Of a stretch of DNA of 64,000 bases, positions 11,751-21,989 are shown piece by piece. The stretch is from Pycnopodia helianthoides. Taxonomy: Eukaryota; Echinodermata; Asteroidea; Forcipulatida; Asteriidae. The notes under the pieces are model-generated. The model was not told where the DNA came from and made no database searches. It saw only the letters and a program-made list of their open reading frames with translations. Position numbers and translations under genes: made by a program. Position 1 is the first letter of the stretch. Every line of letters begins with the position of its first letter. The stretch lies in the NCBI GenBank assembly GCA_032158295.1, contig CM063251.1:21201933-21265932 (forward strand). Reading direction: 5' to 3'.

Positions 11751-14580
11751 GTCTGCTCCTGTTATATGTTGATACCCCTTGAAGGTGCGCAATGGATGTG
11801 CGTTCTTAAAGACCAAATCAAAGTGCAACCATTGCGTGGTTCCAAAATAGCCCACCAACCACTGCTCAATAGTAACAATCTTTAGCAAAGTATAAGATTG
11901 AAACTAGAGACCAATAACAAACAACTTGCCCTATAAATTAAATCCAACCAGAGTGTGTAGAGGATGAATGCATTGATTGTCTACACTCCCAGTCACTAAA
12001 CCAGGTTCCGGCGTGGGTGCTGGTGGTATTTTCTTGTCTTTATTTTGAAGAAAAGAAAAACATTTCTTTATTTGTTTTCTTATTTCAACCGGGTGGCTTA
12101 TTCTTTGGTATAAGCGCTTATCGCCCACGAGTTCCAGTTAAGGAAACCATTAAAAGTTCTGTCTGATATATGATTAATTAGCCCTTTTATTGACAGATGG
12201 CGGATTGTCTTGAAACATTTATGCGATTAGGTTTTGTGAGAAAGCCCTATCAACGAGCTTGCCCTTGAAAGGCATGGCATTTATTTATAAAATGTGTATA
12301 GCTTATAAATAAGCTTATCTGAGATCAAGGGATGTGCGTAGAATATTGCAATAAAAGTAGTAAACGATCGCCACGGGGTTATTTGTTATTGTACGTTTGA
12401 TGGGTGAATAAAAAAAACATAGGCCAAACTTGCCGCTCAGCGTAAATTGCATGCTAACTTTTACGACTGTTGTTTGCAGTGTTGATGGTACGTTGGATTG
12501 TTTGCATCCTGAAGGATCCTCTTCCTTGGAGGTAAACAACAATATTCTCACATCAGAGGTCCTTTTGGAACGTCGAGGTGTGAGCACAATGTGTTGATTA
12601 ATTAATCCATTCGGATGCATCATTTTGAACTCTAAAGAAAGGAAGGAAGAAAGAAAGAAACTAGCCTTCCTAGTCGAAATTGTTTCATTGCGAGAGTACA
12701 CAAAAACTCTGCAATACTTAAACTTTGTGCCCAAACAACCGTCTGTCGCTGTCTTCACTGAAAACGGAACCATCCAAATTTCATAGAAAATATGGATGGT
12801 TTTAATTGAAAAGTAGATGGTGAAATTATTTTACTCTTTCAAAACGTCAGCGATATATCTTTAACAAAATTTTCACCCGGAGAAGCTACATTTTCACTCC
12901 GTTTTGAAAAAAGGCTACTGATTATTTTTTTCCCCGTAAAGTCAATTGTTGAACAGAACGTCAATGAATCTTACACGTGTAGTTCCTCTGAAATGCATAC
13001 AATGTTTTTATCTCCCGTCTAATATTTAGATTAGTGTGACTGTTCATTTCTTGCACCTTGCACTCCAATATGTAACGTATACCGAGGGTCTTACATCTAC
13101 ATGTGTATAAACCACAACCTTTTACTTCATGCAGACACCAGCCTAACATAATTTCATAGGCTGCTTGGATTTGTAAATGTGACCGATTACTCGCTTTCTC
13201 GTTTTCATATTTAAAATGCATTCAAAGACCTGATTAATATTGACGTTTAGACGAGCTATGCCTCACCGTGATCATTAATAAGAAATAGGATACAAATTTA
13301 CCTTTTGAAACAGGTGGTCCCGGCGGATATTAAAGTGGCGAAAAACTGTTCACATTTGTGGGTTTAAGCATAGAGAAAGTCTAATTAAATTAAGATTGTT
13401 GCCGTCGATGCAATCGCAGATTCTCCATCGCTATTAAGAATGCGTGATGATTCAACGGGTTGGGTGGATCGTGAGATAACATGATCGTAAGATAAGATTT
13501 AAGGTCTGTCTGGATAACTGCTGCTGCGATGTGTCTGGTTGAAACATCTTACACGAACGTGAAGAGGAGTGTGCATTACATTGAAATCCTATGATTTGTC
13601 ACTTTACGTCTGAGGAAGTGTTGATATTTATTAAAAGATGTGTTCATTTGTGGGGTGTCGGGTTATTCTGCGATTGCGTGGGTGTCTTATTTTACGCGTC
13701 TGTACTGTGCTTTTAGAGTAGTTCGTTTTTTGTTGCCACCGAAGCTCAACTGCAGGAATTTGCATGGTACACTTTATGTTGTGTTAAATGCCATTGGCAA
13801 TATGTCATTCTATTTGTCTACACACTTCATAAAGCAGTCTTCCCCGTAGATATCGTAACGTTTCAGCAATTGTGCAATCTGGCATGACGCGATGGGACAA
13901 CACCTCGCCGTGCAAAAAAAAAGCACGGTGACCCCTCGTTCCAAATCGTGCTGGTAATTTGAACATTGCCCCGTAACTTCCTCGTCGCATCAATGAGATT
14001 CAGTGCGAAAGTAGCTGGGGCAACCGAGTCGTGTAGCCCCATGATCTCGTCTTGCTTAGCCTTCCCCGTAACACACGAGTCGCAGCAACTTAACTACAAA
14101 ACAGAAACTGAAGATCCCCGGGCCACCCATGCGTGTTATTGGAATGTCGTTTTCGCACGTTATTATATTCACGTACTAATAAGAAGGATGTTATGTCCCA
14201 TTTCTAGCGACGGACCGGCAACGACTCGGGAAACCTATTGAGACGGCAGAGCAATCTGTTTCTATTTTGTAAAACAAATTAAAAGATTTAAAATCTTGCC
14301 TAGTTTAGATTTTTATCACGTTTTATAGTGTTAACCTAATACGCTTTTTGGGTCATTGTGTAACGAGATACATTGTTTGAAATCGGTCAGCCACTTTTGA
14401 ATTTCAAAGAGCCTCAAGTTTACTAATATTACATTCTGAACACTGACTGATGAATATTTTATAGTTGTGTTCAAGCAGACACTTAAACCTTGAAAGATGG
14501 GGACCAAGAAACGGGTAACAAACCATACCAAAAACTAGAATGAATAGACTCGAATGTGCACCTTCATGATAAAATTAACA
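11751..14580. other. Non-coding stretch, includes the longest orphan frame
   Basis: Contains a 152-codon minus-strand frame (12315-12773). No domain, signal peptide or splice context is visible, and it includes a (GAAA)-like patch at about 12645-12660, so I do not call it a gene. No other gene is supported. Confidence 0.45.
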
Positions 14581-15235
14581 GGGTTGGGGGGACACCTAGA
14601 TCTGGGTATACGGTAAAGTACATGGTTGGGTCTACAGGTAGATCCAGGGATAAAACTAGGTACAGGGTTGGGTCTACAGGTAGATCCAGGGATAAAATTA
14701 GGTACAGGGTTGGGGCTACATGTAAATCTAGGGATACAGTTAGGTTCAGGGTTGGGTCTACAGGTAGATCCAGGGATAAAATTAGGTACAGGGTTGGGGC
14801 TTCATGTAAATTTAGGGGCACAATATAGGTACATGGTTGGGTCTACAGGTAGATCCAGGGATAAATTTAGGTACAGGGAGGGTCTACAGGTAGATCCAGG
14901 GATAAAATTAGGTACAGGGTAGGGGCTACATGTAAGTTTAGGGGTACAATATAGGTATACAGGGTAGGGTCTACAGGTAGATCCAGGGATAAAATTATCC
15001 AGGGTTGGGGCTACATGTAAATTTAGGGGTACAATATAGGTACAGGGTTGGGTCTACAGGTAGATCCAGGGATACAATTAGGTTCATGGTTTGGACAGGG
15101 ATACAGTTAGGTATAGGGTTGGGGCTACATGTAGATCCAGGGATAAAATTAGGTACATGGTTTGGACACATGTAAATATAAGGATAGAGTTAGGTACAGG
15201 GCTTGGGCTACATGTAGATCCAGGGTTATAGTGAG
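14581..15235. repeat. 42-bp minisatellite, about 15 copies
   Basis: Tandem units of 42 bp, of the form GGGTTGGGTCTACAGGTAGA followed by TCCAGGGATAAAATTAGGTACA-like sequence. Consecutive GGTTGGG landmarks at 14582, 14624 and 14666 show the period. Two variants mix and partly alternate: type 1 has CTACAGGTAGATCC, type 2 has CTACATGTAAAT. Because 42 is divisible by three and units contain few stops, overlapping frames of 85-98 codons stay open on both strands with a 14-residue repeat (VGSTGRSRDKIRYR-like). These are by-products of the array and not genes. The right part is less regular. Confidence 0.9.
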
Positions 15236-15395
15236 GTCGCAGACTCTCGGGGAATTGTGTGCGACTCACAGATCTCCATGTGGTTCACATGGTTCTCTCT
15301 TTAGTCATCGGCATTAAAAGTGAATGGCACCAAAAATGTTGAGTGGTGTTGTAATAATCGAAATGTAGAAGGAAGATGATAGGAATATCTTATGT

Positions 15396-15783
15396 TTGAA
15401 GGTAGGGTATACCGTTGGTAATTATTCCAAAATTAATGGCAAAAAATTCCTTACTCGGTAAGAAGCACTGCAGCTGTTGATAATGTACAACATGTCCAGA
15501 AACGATTCCCTTCTAAGGAATGTGGTTTAAGAGAGATGGATTCAAAAACATTTCAATTTGAGAAACGTTTCTGCATGAGACGTTTCTCAGCCTGTGTACT
15601 CCAACTACGGATTATTCTTCCTGCGTGGACATAACCGGTCCAGATAATACGGCGATATCTCAAAAACGCTACCACCTTTTGAAATTAAATTTTCACAGGT
15701 TATTTTGATTGTGTATGTCTACATTTATATGGGGTTAAAACAATCGAACGGTTCCAAAAACCAATGGTATACTTTGCCTTGAA
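15396..15783 (+). mobile_element. TTAAAGG-type short inverted-repeat element, subgroup C
   Basis: Ends TTGAAGGTAGGGTATACCGT and GGTATACTTTGCCTTGAA are inverted. The interior closely matches 28471-28870, including GAAGCACTGCAGCTGTTG, GGCGATATCTCAAAAACGCT, and a self-complementary CTGAGAAACG/CGTTTCTCAG hairpin near the centre. No protein is encoded. Confidence 0.8.
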
Positions 15784-16941
15784 TGTAGAAAACATGATTA
15801 TTTTGATTAGTTTTGCCTGAAACCACACAACCTATTTTACTCATGCAGAGTTATAGATGATTGATCGCACGCAGACAAAAAAACACAAGCACAAAATGTA
15901 TGGAAATAGTCAGTAAACACCCCCGCAGTCATCGACACCATTCTCGTACTAAATCAGACAAGATAAACATATCGCTGGTAATGTAGCTTAATACAATATC
16001 CAATGTGTTTGGATTGTCCACGTTCAGTTTCTGGGCGAGCGAGCAGTGGGATCGAGGAATCCCGATTATTCAATGTATGCCCTGGGGACGACGTGAGGCA
16101 GCGTCTTGCTGAAAGAGGGCCAATACAGTGGTTTGTTAATAAAATATAAAAAAAATCTGTGGAAGAGCCGTAAAATATTTTTTGTGAATATTTCAAAATC
16201 AAACTAAAGTTGCATTTTACAATGGGTGGAATAGTGTCATTAACGATGCTAAAACTCGGGAGTTTTTGTGTGTGAAATAAAAGCAAACACGATAAGGTCA
16301 CCCTTTGTACAAGAATCTTAGACTAATTCAAAATCCATACAACGTCGGAATCGTAGGGTGTATCGATCCCTTCATGTATGATCGACCTATATATTTACCT
16401 TGATATACTTTGAAGCTCAAATAATGATCAAGTCCTGAAGTGAAATCACCTTGTTTTACTCTGGAGGGTTATTTTCACTCCGGCCAGGGGCACTTTTAAT
16501 CAATTGAGTCATTTACTATGGCCTCACTCCGAAAACAAAGCCTTGTTTGTATTAAATAAAAAATGTAATACCTATGAAATAGAGCAACGTGGTTACTCAG
16601 TGGACACCGAAGGTTAATATTACTCAATCCTCTAGTCCTTTAGTCCGCCCCCTCCACTCCCACCAACGAACCCGCAGAGGATATGCGCGTCGGGGGCAGT
16701 TAAGCGTGAAGAGAAATACTATTTGCTGCTCACCTGACCGTGAAGACAAATAAGGCTGCCCGGGCGAATGCCATCTTTTTTTTCTCCCCGGTGTATATTT
16801 TATTGGGCTGGCGAAGAGTTCCACAGCATAGCCCGGAGCGCTGGGGATTTAAGCACCGGCTGGATGTGCAATAAAGAATTCAAATGAACTAACTGCTTAG
16901 TCTCATCGTCAATTATAGGCGAAAAGCGACCAATATTTCAC
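15784..16941. other. Non-coding stretch
   Basis: No supportable gene. The minus frames at 15954-16301 (115 codons) and 16624-16824 (66 codons) lack recognisable motifs. A somewhat GC-richer patch lies at 16630-16850. Confidence 0.4.
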
Positions 16942-17234
16942 ATGATACTGACCTTTTCATTCCGCCAAACAATGTACTTTTCATTATGCAGTCAAAACAA
17001 TTTGGGAAGCATGGGGAGCCCGGCTGCAGTGTATGAGTTGGGAAGCAGTAATAAACTTGCTTTGAAAAATCTCATCTCAAATTTGAAAGAAAAACCAAAC
17101 CCAAAACACCTCCACCACCACCACCCACCACACCACCACCACCACCACCACCACCACCACCACCACCACCACCACCACCACCACCACCACCACCACCCAC
17201 CACCACCACCACCACACCACCAACAACAACAACA

Positions 17235-17272
<38 letters not shown>

Positions 17273-17301
17273 ACAATAACATCAACACACCTTCCAATTA
17301 A
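16942..17301 (+). CDS. Doubtful ORF: short head plus poly-His/Gln/Asn tail
   Basis: A 119-codon frame. The first ~55 residues are non-repetitive (for example AVYELGSSNKLALKNLISN), followed by poly-His with Pro, then Gln- and Asn-rich runs. The tail is encoded by a (CAC)n to (CAA/CAG)n microsatellite at 17111-17285. Such tails occur in transcription factors and other nuclear proteins, but microsatellites in random DNA give the same result. There is no recognisable domain, no clear promoter, and the stop is followed within a few bases by a repeat element. An internal ATG with better context lies at 17011. I consider chance more likely than a gene. Confidence 0.18.
17111..17285. repeat. Compound (CAC)n-(CAA/CAG)n microsatellite
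   Basis: Near-pure CAC triplets cover 17111-17220, with occasional CCA breaks. CAA triplets mixed with CAG follow from 17221 to 17285. Length polymorphism would be expected. Confidence 0.95.
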
Positions 17302-17303
17302 TA

Positions 17304-17558
17304 TTACACTCTTAAAACCATTGACCTGGATTCTGGGTACCCAGGAGCCTGACCCATTTCCGGGTCAGCCTGACCCATTTCCGGGTCAGGCTGACCCGGA
17401 AAGTAGTTATAAAATGGGTTTTAAACTTGAATTCTGCATCGGTTTGACCCATTTGTTGTCATTATTGAATAGATTCCGGGTCGTATTGACCCATCTGGGT
17501 CAGGCCCCACGAGACCCGAATCTCGGTCAGTTCTGACCTGGATATATTTAGAGTGTAA
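17304..17558. mobile_element. GGGTCA-rich element with TTACACTCT ends
   Basis: The ends TTACACTCT (17304-17312) and AGAGTGTAA (17550-17558) are perfect inverted repeats. The inside is full of TGACCC/GGGTCA motifs in both orientations, with several short local palindromes (CCGGGTCAGGCTGACCCGG around 17382-17400). Three related segments occur elsewhere in the window. No coding capacity. Probably a non-autonomous DNA element. Confidence 0.7.
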
Positions 17559-17796
17559 AGATAAGGCAAAGTGGATGTTGTATACAGGCGTAATGAACAA
17601 CCGTTAAGCTGTAACTTTCCAGTCTATATTTTTGGATTATTTATAAGAAAATACGTCAGTGTGTAATCCAGTTGGAGAAGGTTTTCATTTGTTTGAGTTT
17701 GATGCTGTCATCGGTTTCACCATAGTTGTACAAAATCACCTGATTCTGTGTAAACCGGTCTTACTTAAAGGTCTGGATCACTTGTCTGTCAGATCT

Positions 17797-17960
17797 GGGG
17801 CTGGTTTCACAAAGAGCTAAGATTGATCTTAACTGGTATGTGTATCAATCTTAATTGCTAAGCAGACTGTGATGGCACAATACAAATCACTATGGCGATA
17901 TTGACAACTCATCATAAGTTTATAATCTTACTGATTTTTGTACTCGATCCCAGGATCTAT
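17797..17960. mobile_element. TTTCACAAA-type element, partial
   Basis: The left end GGGGCTGGTTTCACAAAGAG, followed by CTAAGATTGATCTTAA, resembles the ends of 19695-19856 and 50089-50257. A matching right end was not located, so this is called a truncated or diverged copy. Confidence 0.4.
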
Positions 17961-19694
17961 GTTAACGATCCAGAGTACTATTAGCTATAATCACAAAATT
18001 TCATAGTGGTAAAATCTCTTACATTAGATTAGAGTGATTTTTTCTGCACCTGACGGGCTTTTGAAACTGTACATAATAATAATAATAAACTTTTTACACT
18101 CTGTGATAATTGACTCCAAAGTCCCCCAATTTGTTTAGGAAGACAGGATGAGGTAAAGCAAAACACCCACAGCTTTGTCTGAACATAGGTCCATCATTAA
18201 TGGTAAGAGTGTATAAACCCTATAACGTGTGATTGTGCAAATTGAATTTCAGCAACCAATTTCACACAACCGTAAAGCAGAAAATATCGATTAACGCATG
18301 TGATTAGATTAAATATATATTACAAGAAATGTTCGGCTCTTAATCTGTTTATAGATGAAAAGTACGGTTGCATTTATTTCGGTAAGAGTGCGTTCATTTT
18401 AACCGTGCCCTATATTCACAGGCAACACATTGCAACACATTGAATTTCATCAAACCAGGCAGTCCAGAGTTAAAATCGAGAAAAGTGCGGCAAATCATTT
18501 ATGATTGGTCGTTGATTATGTGCCATTTGTGTGGTTTTAGGTTAATGTGATGCATGGTTTTGAGACATGTATTCTAAGGCAGAGGGGCAAACATTACCGA
18601 AGCTACAATTAAGCAAGGTTTTCCCGGCTTAGCACGTATAGATCTGTGCTAAGCAGCTGTATAGAGAGACGGTTTTGTACCCAAAGCCGTATTCCCCGAC
18701 CTACATGACTAAATGTGTATTCACTCGTCGTCTGTGCAATTTAATAAATGATAATAAAGAGAGCGACGAGATTGACGACCGGCGCTGTACTTTTTTTTTT
18801 ACAATCCCAAACGCTTTATGACTATTCACTGCGTGTTGTTTAGGATAAACTTGAACTTGGGGAAAGTCTTTATGACCTAATTGACACCTGCATTGTGCCT
18901 TCGTACGTATGGATCGGGGGGGGGGGGCAGAGGCCGGATGTTGTCCATCCGGAACACAGAAATAGTTTGAGGGTTGATTTTTAAGTGTAACTTGTAGACC
19001 CTATCAATGGCATAACCAGAGGGGCAGGGGGAGGGGGGGTGCAGGGAGGGGGCAGGGAGGGGCAGAGGGGCAGGGAGGCGGCGTGAACCCTTGCCCCCAA
19101 ATGAGTTCGGAAAAAAGCACTAATGAATGGTACATTAAATACCCCCCCCCCCCACATTATAGTACCTGGTTACGGTCACTGTGCTCTGTAGAGGAAATGT
19201 CTATGCGATGTGTATTTTTAAACCAGATGGAATTGTTTTTGGTTATGGGTTTTGGTGTTTTGTGCATTGGTGATGCATTTAGATGATGTTTTACTTATGA
19301 TTACGAGATGATTTATTGTATTTTAAGACCCTCTTGGTAATCATATTTCCTTACAAGCGACAGCTTATATCAGGCGTAAAATATTCTCAGGAATGTTGAA
19401 TAACATTATTTTTGGTTGTTATTGAAATATTTGATTAGATGTTTTTTTCTTCTTCTAAATTAACCAATCACTGAGAATAAAGGCACCTGTACATTTTAAA
19501 GCTAAAAGACATTACACTAGAATTTCATTTTCGTTATCAGGATTTATTTGATTGATTTTTGTTTCTTCATATTATATTTTGTACACTATACTGGTTTCCC
19601 TTTGAGACCTGTAGCTTGGAAGCTTGGTTTCATAAACCCTGTCCCGTTGTCCTATACATCCTGTACTTTATGGACAAGTCACATTTAGCAAGAC
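17961..19694. other. Non-coding stretch with G-rich runs
   Basis: No gene. Contains a G-run at about 18917-18928, a strongly G-rich tract at 19020-19083 made of repeated GGGGCAGGGAGG-like blocks, and a C-run at about 19143-19153. Confidence 0.5.
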
Positions 19695-19856
19695 AGAGCT
19701 CGATTTCACAAAGCACTAAGACTCATCTCAAGATTGAGTTGTCAGTTTCACCATCTCCATGGTATCACCATGGTAACCTGTATTGTGACATCATACTTTA
19801 CTTGGCAATTAAGATCGATACCTAGTTGGGATCAATCGTAGCTCTTTTGTGAAGAT
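19695..19856. mobile_element. TTTCACAAA-type foldback element
   Basis: Left TTTCACAAAGCACTAAGACT and right complement TTCACAAAAGAGCTACGATT form imperfect terminal inverted repeats about 160 bp apart. The centre holds a CCATGGTATCACCATGG palindromic patch. It belongs to the same family as 17797 and 50089. Confidence 0.55.
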
Positions 19857-20059
19857 TATTTCGGGTCGATTGGTACTTTCGTGGAAAAAGAGGGTGTTGC
19901 CAGATCATTTTTTATAAATCGTGGCCAAGCTTAAAAACCACAGAGGGTTTGCTGAAGTTGTAAAGATAGACAACCTTGCTGAGACCCTGAGACAAACCCC
20001 ATATCAAACGTTAAAAGCAACGAACTCCAGCAATGGTGTTTCTGATCAGCAGAGTGTGG

Positions 20060-20190
20060 GTGGCAGAGGTCGTGGCACTTGTGTCCTTGAACAATGGGAC
20101 TTCGGATGGGACGCTGTAAGTCCCGTGTACTAGGATTGGTAGTGCATATCAAAGAACCCATAACACTTGTCGTGGAAGAGCAGGGGTAAC
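20060..20190 (+). mobile_element. SINE/LINE tail-like segment
   Basis: The phrase CTTCGGATGGGACGCTGTAAG, then GTCCCGTGTACTAGG and GTGCATATCAAAGAACCCA, resembles the conserved 3' part I recall from many marine-invertebrate SINEs and their partner LINEs. Assignment rests on recalled similarity only. The frames at 19921-20133 and its antisense are incidental. Confidence 0.4.
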
Positions 20191-20194
20191 TGCA

Positions 20195-20975
20195 GGGGGG
20201 TTATTAAACCCCGTGTTTCTGTTCACATAGCAAGCATTCTTGTTGACAGGTTTCCTCATACAGGCTTGCCAGCTACAGTAGTTAAGTTCACTTATGTGGT
20301 ATCATCAGTTTCATTAGCAGAAATATATAATCATTTGAAGTAATAATAATAAACCACCTGTTGAATAACAATTCTTCTTTAACCTGAAGAAAGATTTCAA
20401 GTCGGTGGAACAATTGAATCAGAACAAAAGTTAGGTCAAATAAGTACGAAGTACTCGAGCAGAAAACGTAACAGTGTACCGCATGAAATGAAGTGTTAAC
20501 AGTTTGTACGTAGAATCATTTGGAGTGAACAATGATAATTAGATCTAATTTAATATTCTAGCGAGGATTGTTTGGATGAAAGGTTTACATTTCAAGTCAT
20601 ATTAGTGTTTGATTTTGTAGTAAATGCAAAGCAGCATGAATATCGGATGTCCAGATACTACTACACAAGGCCGCCATTAAAATAACTCTTTGACTGTGTT
20701 TGTGTGAAAACTACTATCAGATTATTTTATGCGCTGTGAATAATTTCAGTCTGTATTTTGCTGAAATAATATTGTGACGCCAGTGTTGGAAGAGCTGCTT
20801 GATAACATCGCCTTCTTGGAGGAGGCAAATCCTTGGTTATTCATGTCGTATTCAAAGGCAATTAAGACAAGATATCTTAGATTAAGCTGGTGATGTTATG
20901 TTGTTATGGTCTGGACAGCTCTCCACAATCTTGTTAGTGGAAGAAAGGTTTGAGATGAGGCTATCTTGCACTTGT
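20195..20975. other. Non-coding stretch
   Basis: No gene, RNA or clear repeat recognised. Confidence 0.45.
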
Positions 20976-20978
20976 ATT

Positions 20979-21983
20979 TAAAGGTATTATTATATGGGAT
21001 TGGTAGAGTTGACATAAAAGTGTTCATGTTTATGTGATCAACCATATACATGAAATAATAACCTGTGCAAATTTGGGCTTAATCCGTTTTGTGAGACGGG
21101 AGAAAATAGTGGAAAAAACCAACAGTCTCAGCATGGAAACACATTGTACTTAATTTTGGTTGCAGAATCAGCTGTTGCGTTGTTTTTTCTTAAGTTTTTG
21201 GATACAGTTTTCTCGAATATGACTTCATTTCATAGGGAAATATTTCACAGAAAAAATGTTTCTGGTATGAACTTCTTAATCAGTATAACTTTAAGACTAA
21301 ACAAAAAACAAAGATGCTAAAACCTTGTGAAATACACCTCATATAACGAGGATGTTATTTGAGCTAACAGATTTACAATAATAAATGGAATTACTTGTGT
21401 CTTTAAATTCAGTAGATAAAATTACGTAAAGATGAAATTGACAAACATATATAAATCAATAAAAAATAAATAATCATACAAAGGAAGACAAATTATAAAA
21501 GCTCACTTTCGGAATGGATTTGACGTTCTCGATAGTTTTTTTTTCGGTTTTCTCAACACACTGTATTAAATCAAGTCAACTTTCAGAGCCAACTATTACC
21601 GTGTCTTTAATGATAATTCGATAATATGATAATTTGGTCTTTGAAGTTGATGTGCATGGTTGGCAAAACCAATCTCTGATCCTACCGTTAATGCTGATCA
21701 GTTTTTTGAGAAAACTGCATCTAAAAAACTGAAAAACCACCCCAAAACACAAACGCAACAGCTGCTTTCGGTTGTTACAACCAATTATTAAGGACAATGT
21801 GTTTACATTTTGAAAATGTGTGCATGGTTTTCACTATTTTCTCCTGACTCACTCAACGGATTAAGGCCAAATTTTCACAAGTTTGTTAGTGTTACTTCAT
21901 GTTTATTGTTGATTACACAAAAAAATAAACACTGAGTGCGACTATTTTGTCAGCTCTGCCATTCCTGTATAATACCTTTAATA
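20979..21983. mobile_element. Inverted pair of subgroup D elements (about 1 kb)
   Basis: The left arm (about 20979-21290) starts AAAGGTATTATTATATGGGA. The right arm (about 21695-21983) ends CTGTATAATACCTTTAA, whose complement opens TTAAAGGTATTATACAG. Arm similarity continues through the blocks containing CTTAATCCGTT, GGAGAAAATAGTG, ACACATTGT.CTTAAT and CAGCTGTTGCGT. About 400 bp of AT-rich sequence separates them. A single copy of the same unit is at 7541-7872. This may be two insertions in opposite orientation or one larger foldback element. Confidence 0.6.
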
Positions 21984-21989
21984 TAAAAA

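Noticed and set aside
12315..12773. 152-codon minus-strand frame, the longest non-repetitive frame in the window
   Set aside because: No recognisable domain, signal or splice context. It spans low-complexity (GAAA)-like DNA, and its composition matches random AT-rich sequence.
16992..17297. 101-codon minus-strand frame rich in Trp, Gly and Leu
   Set aside because: It is the antisense reading of the CAC/CAA microsatellite.
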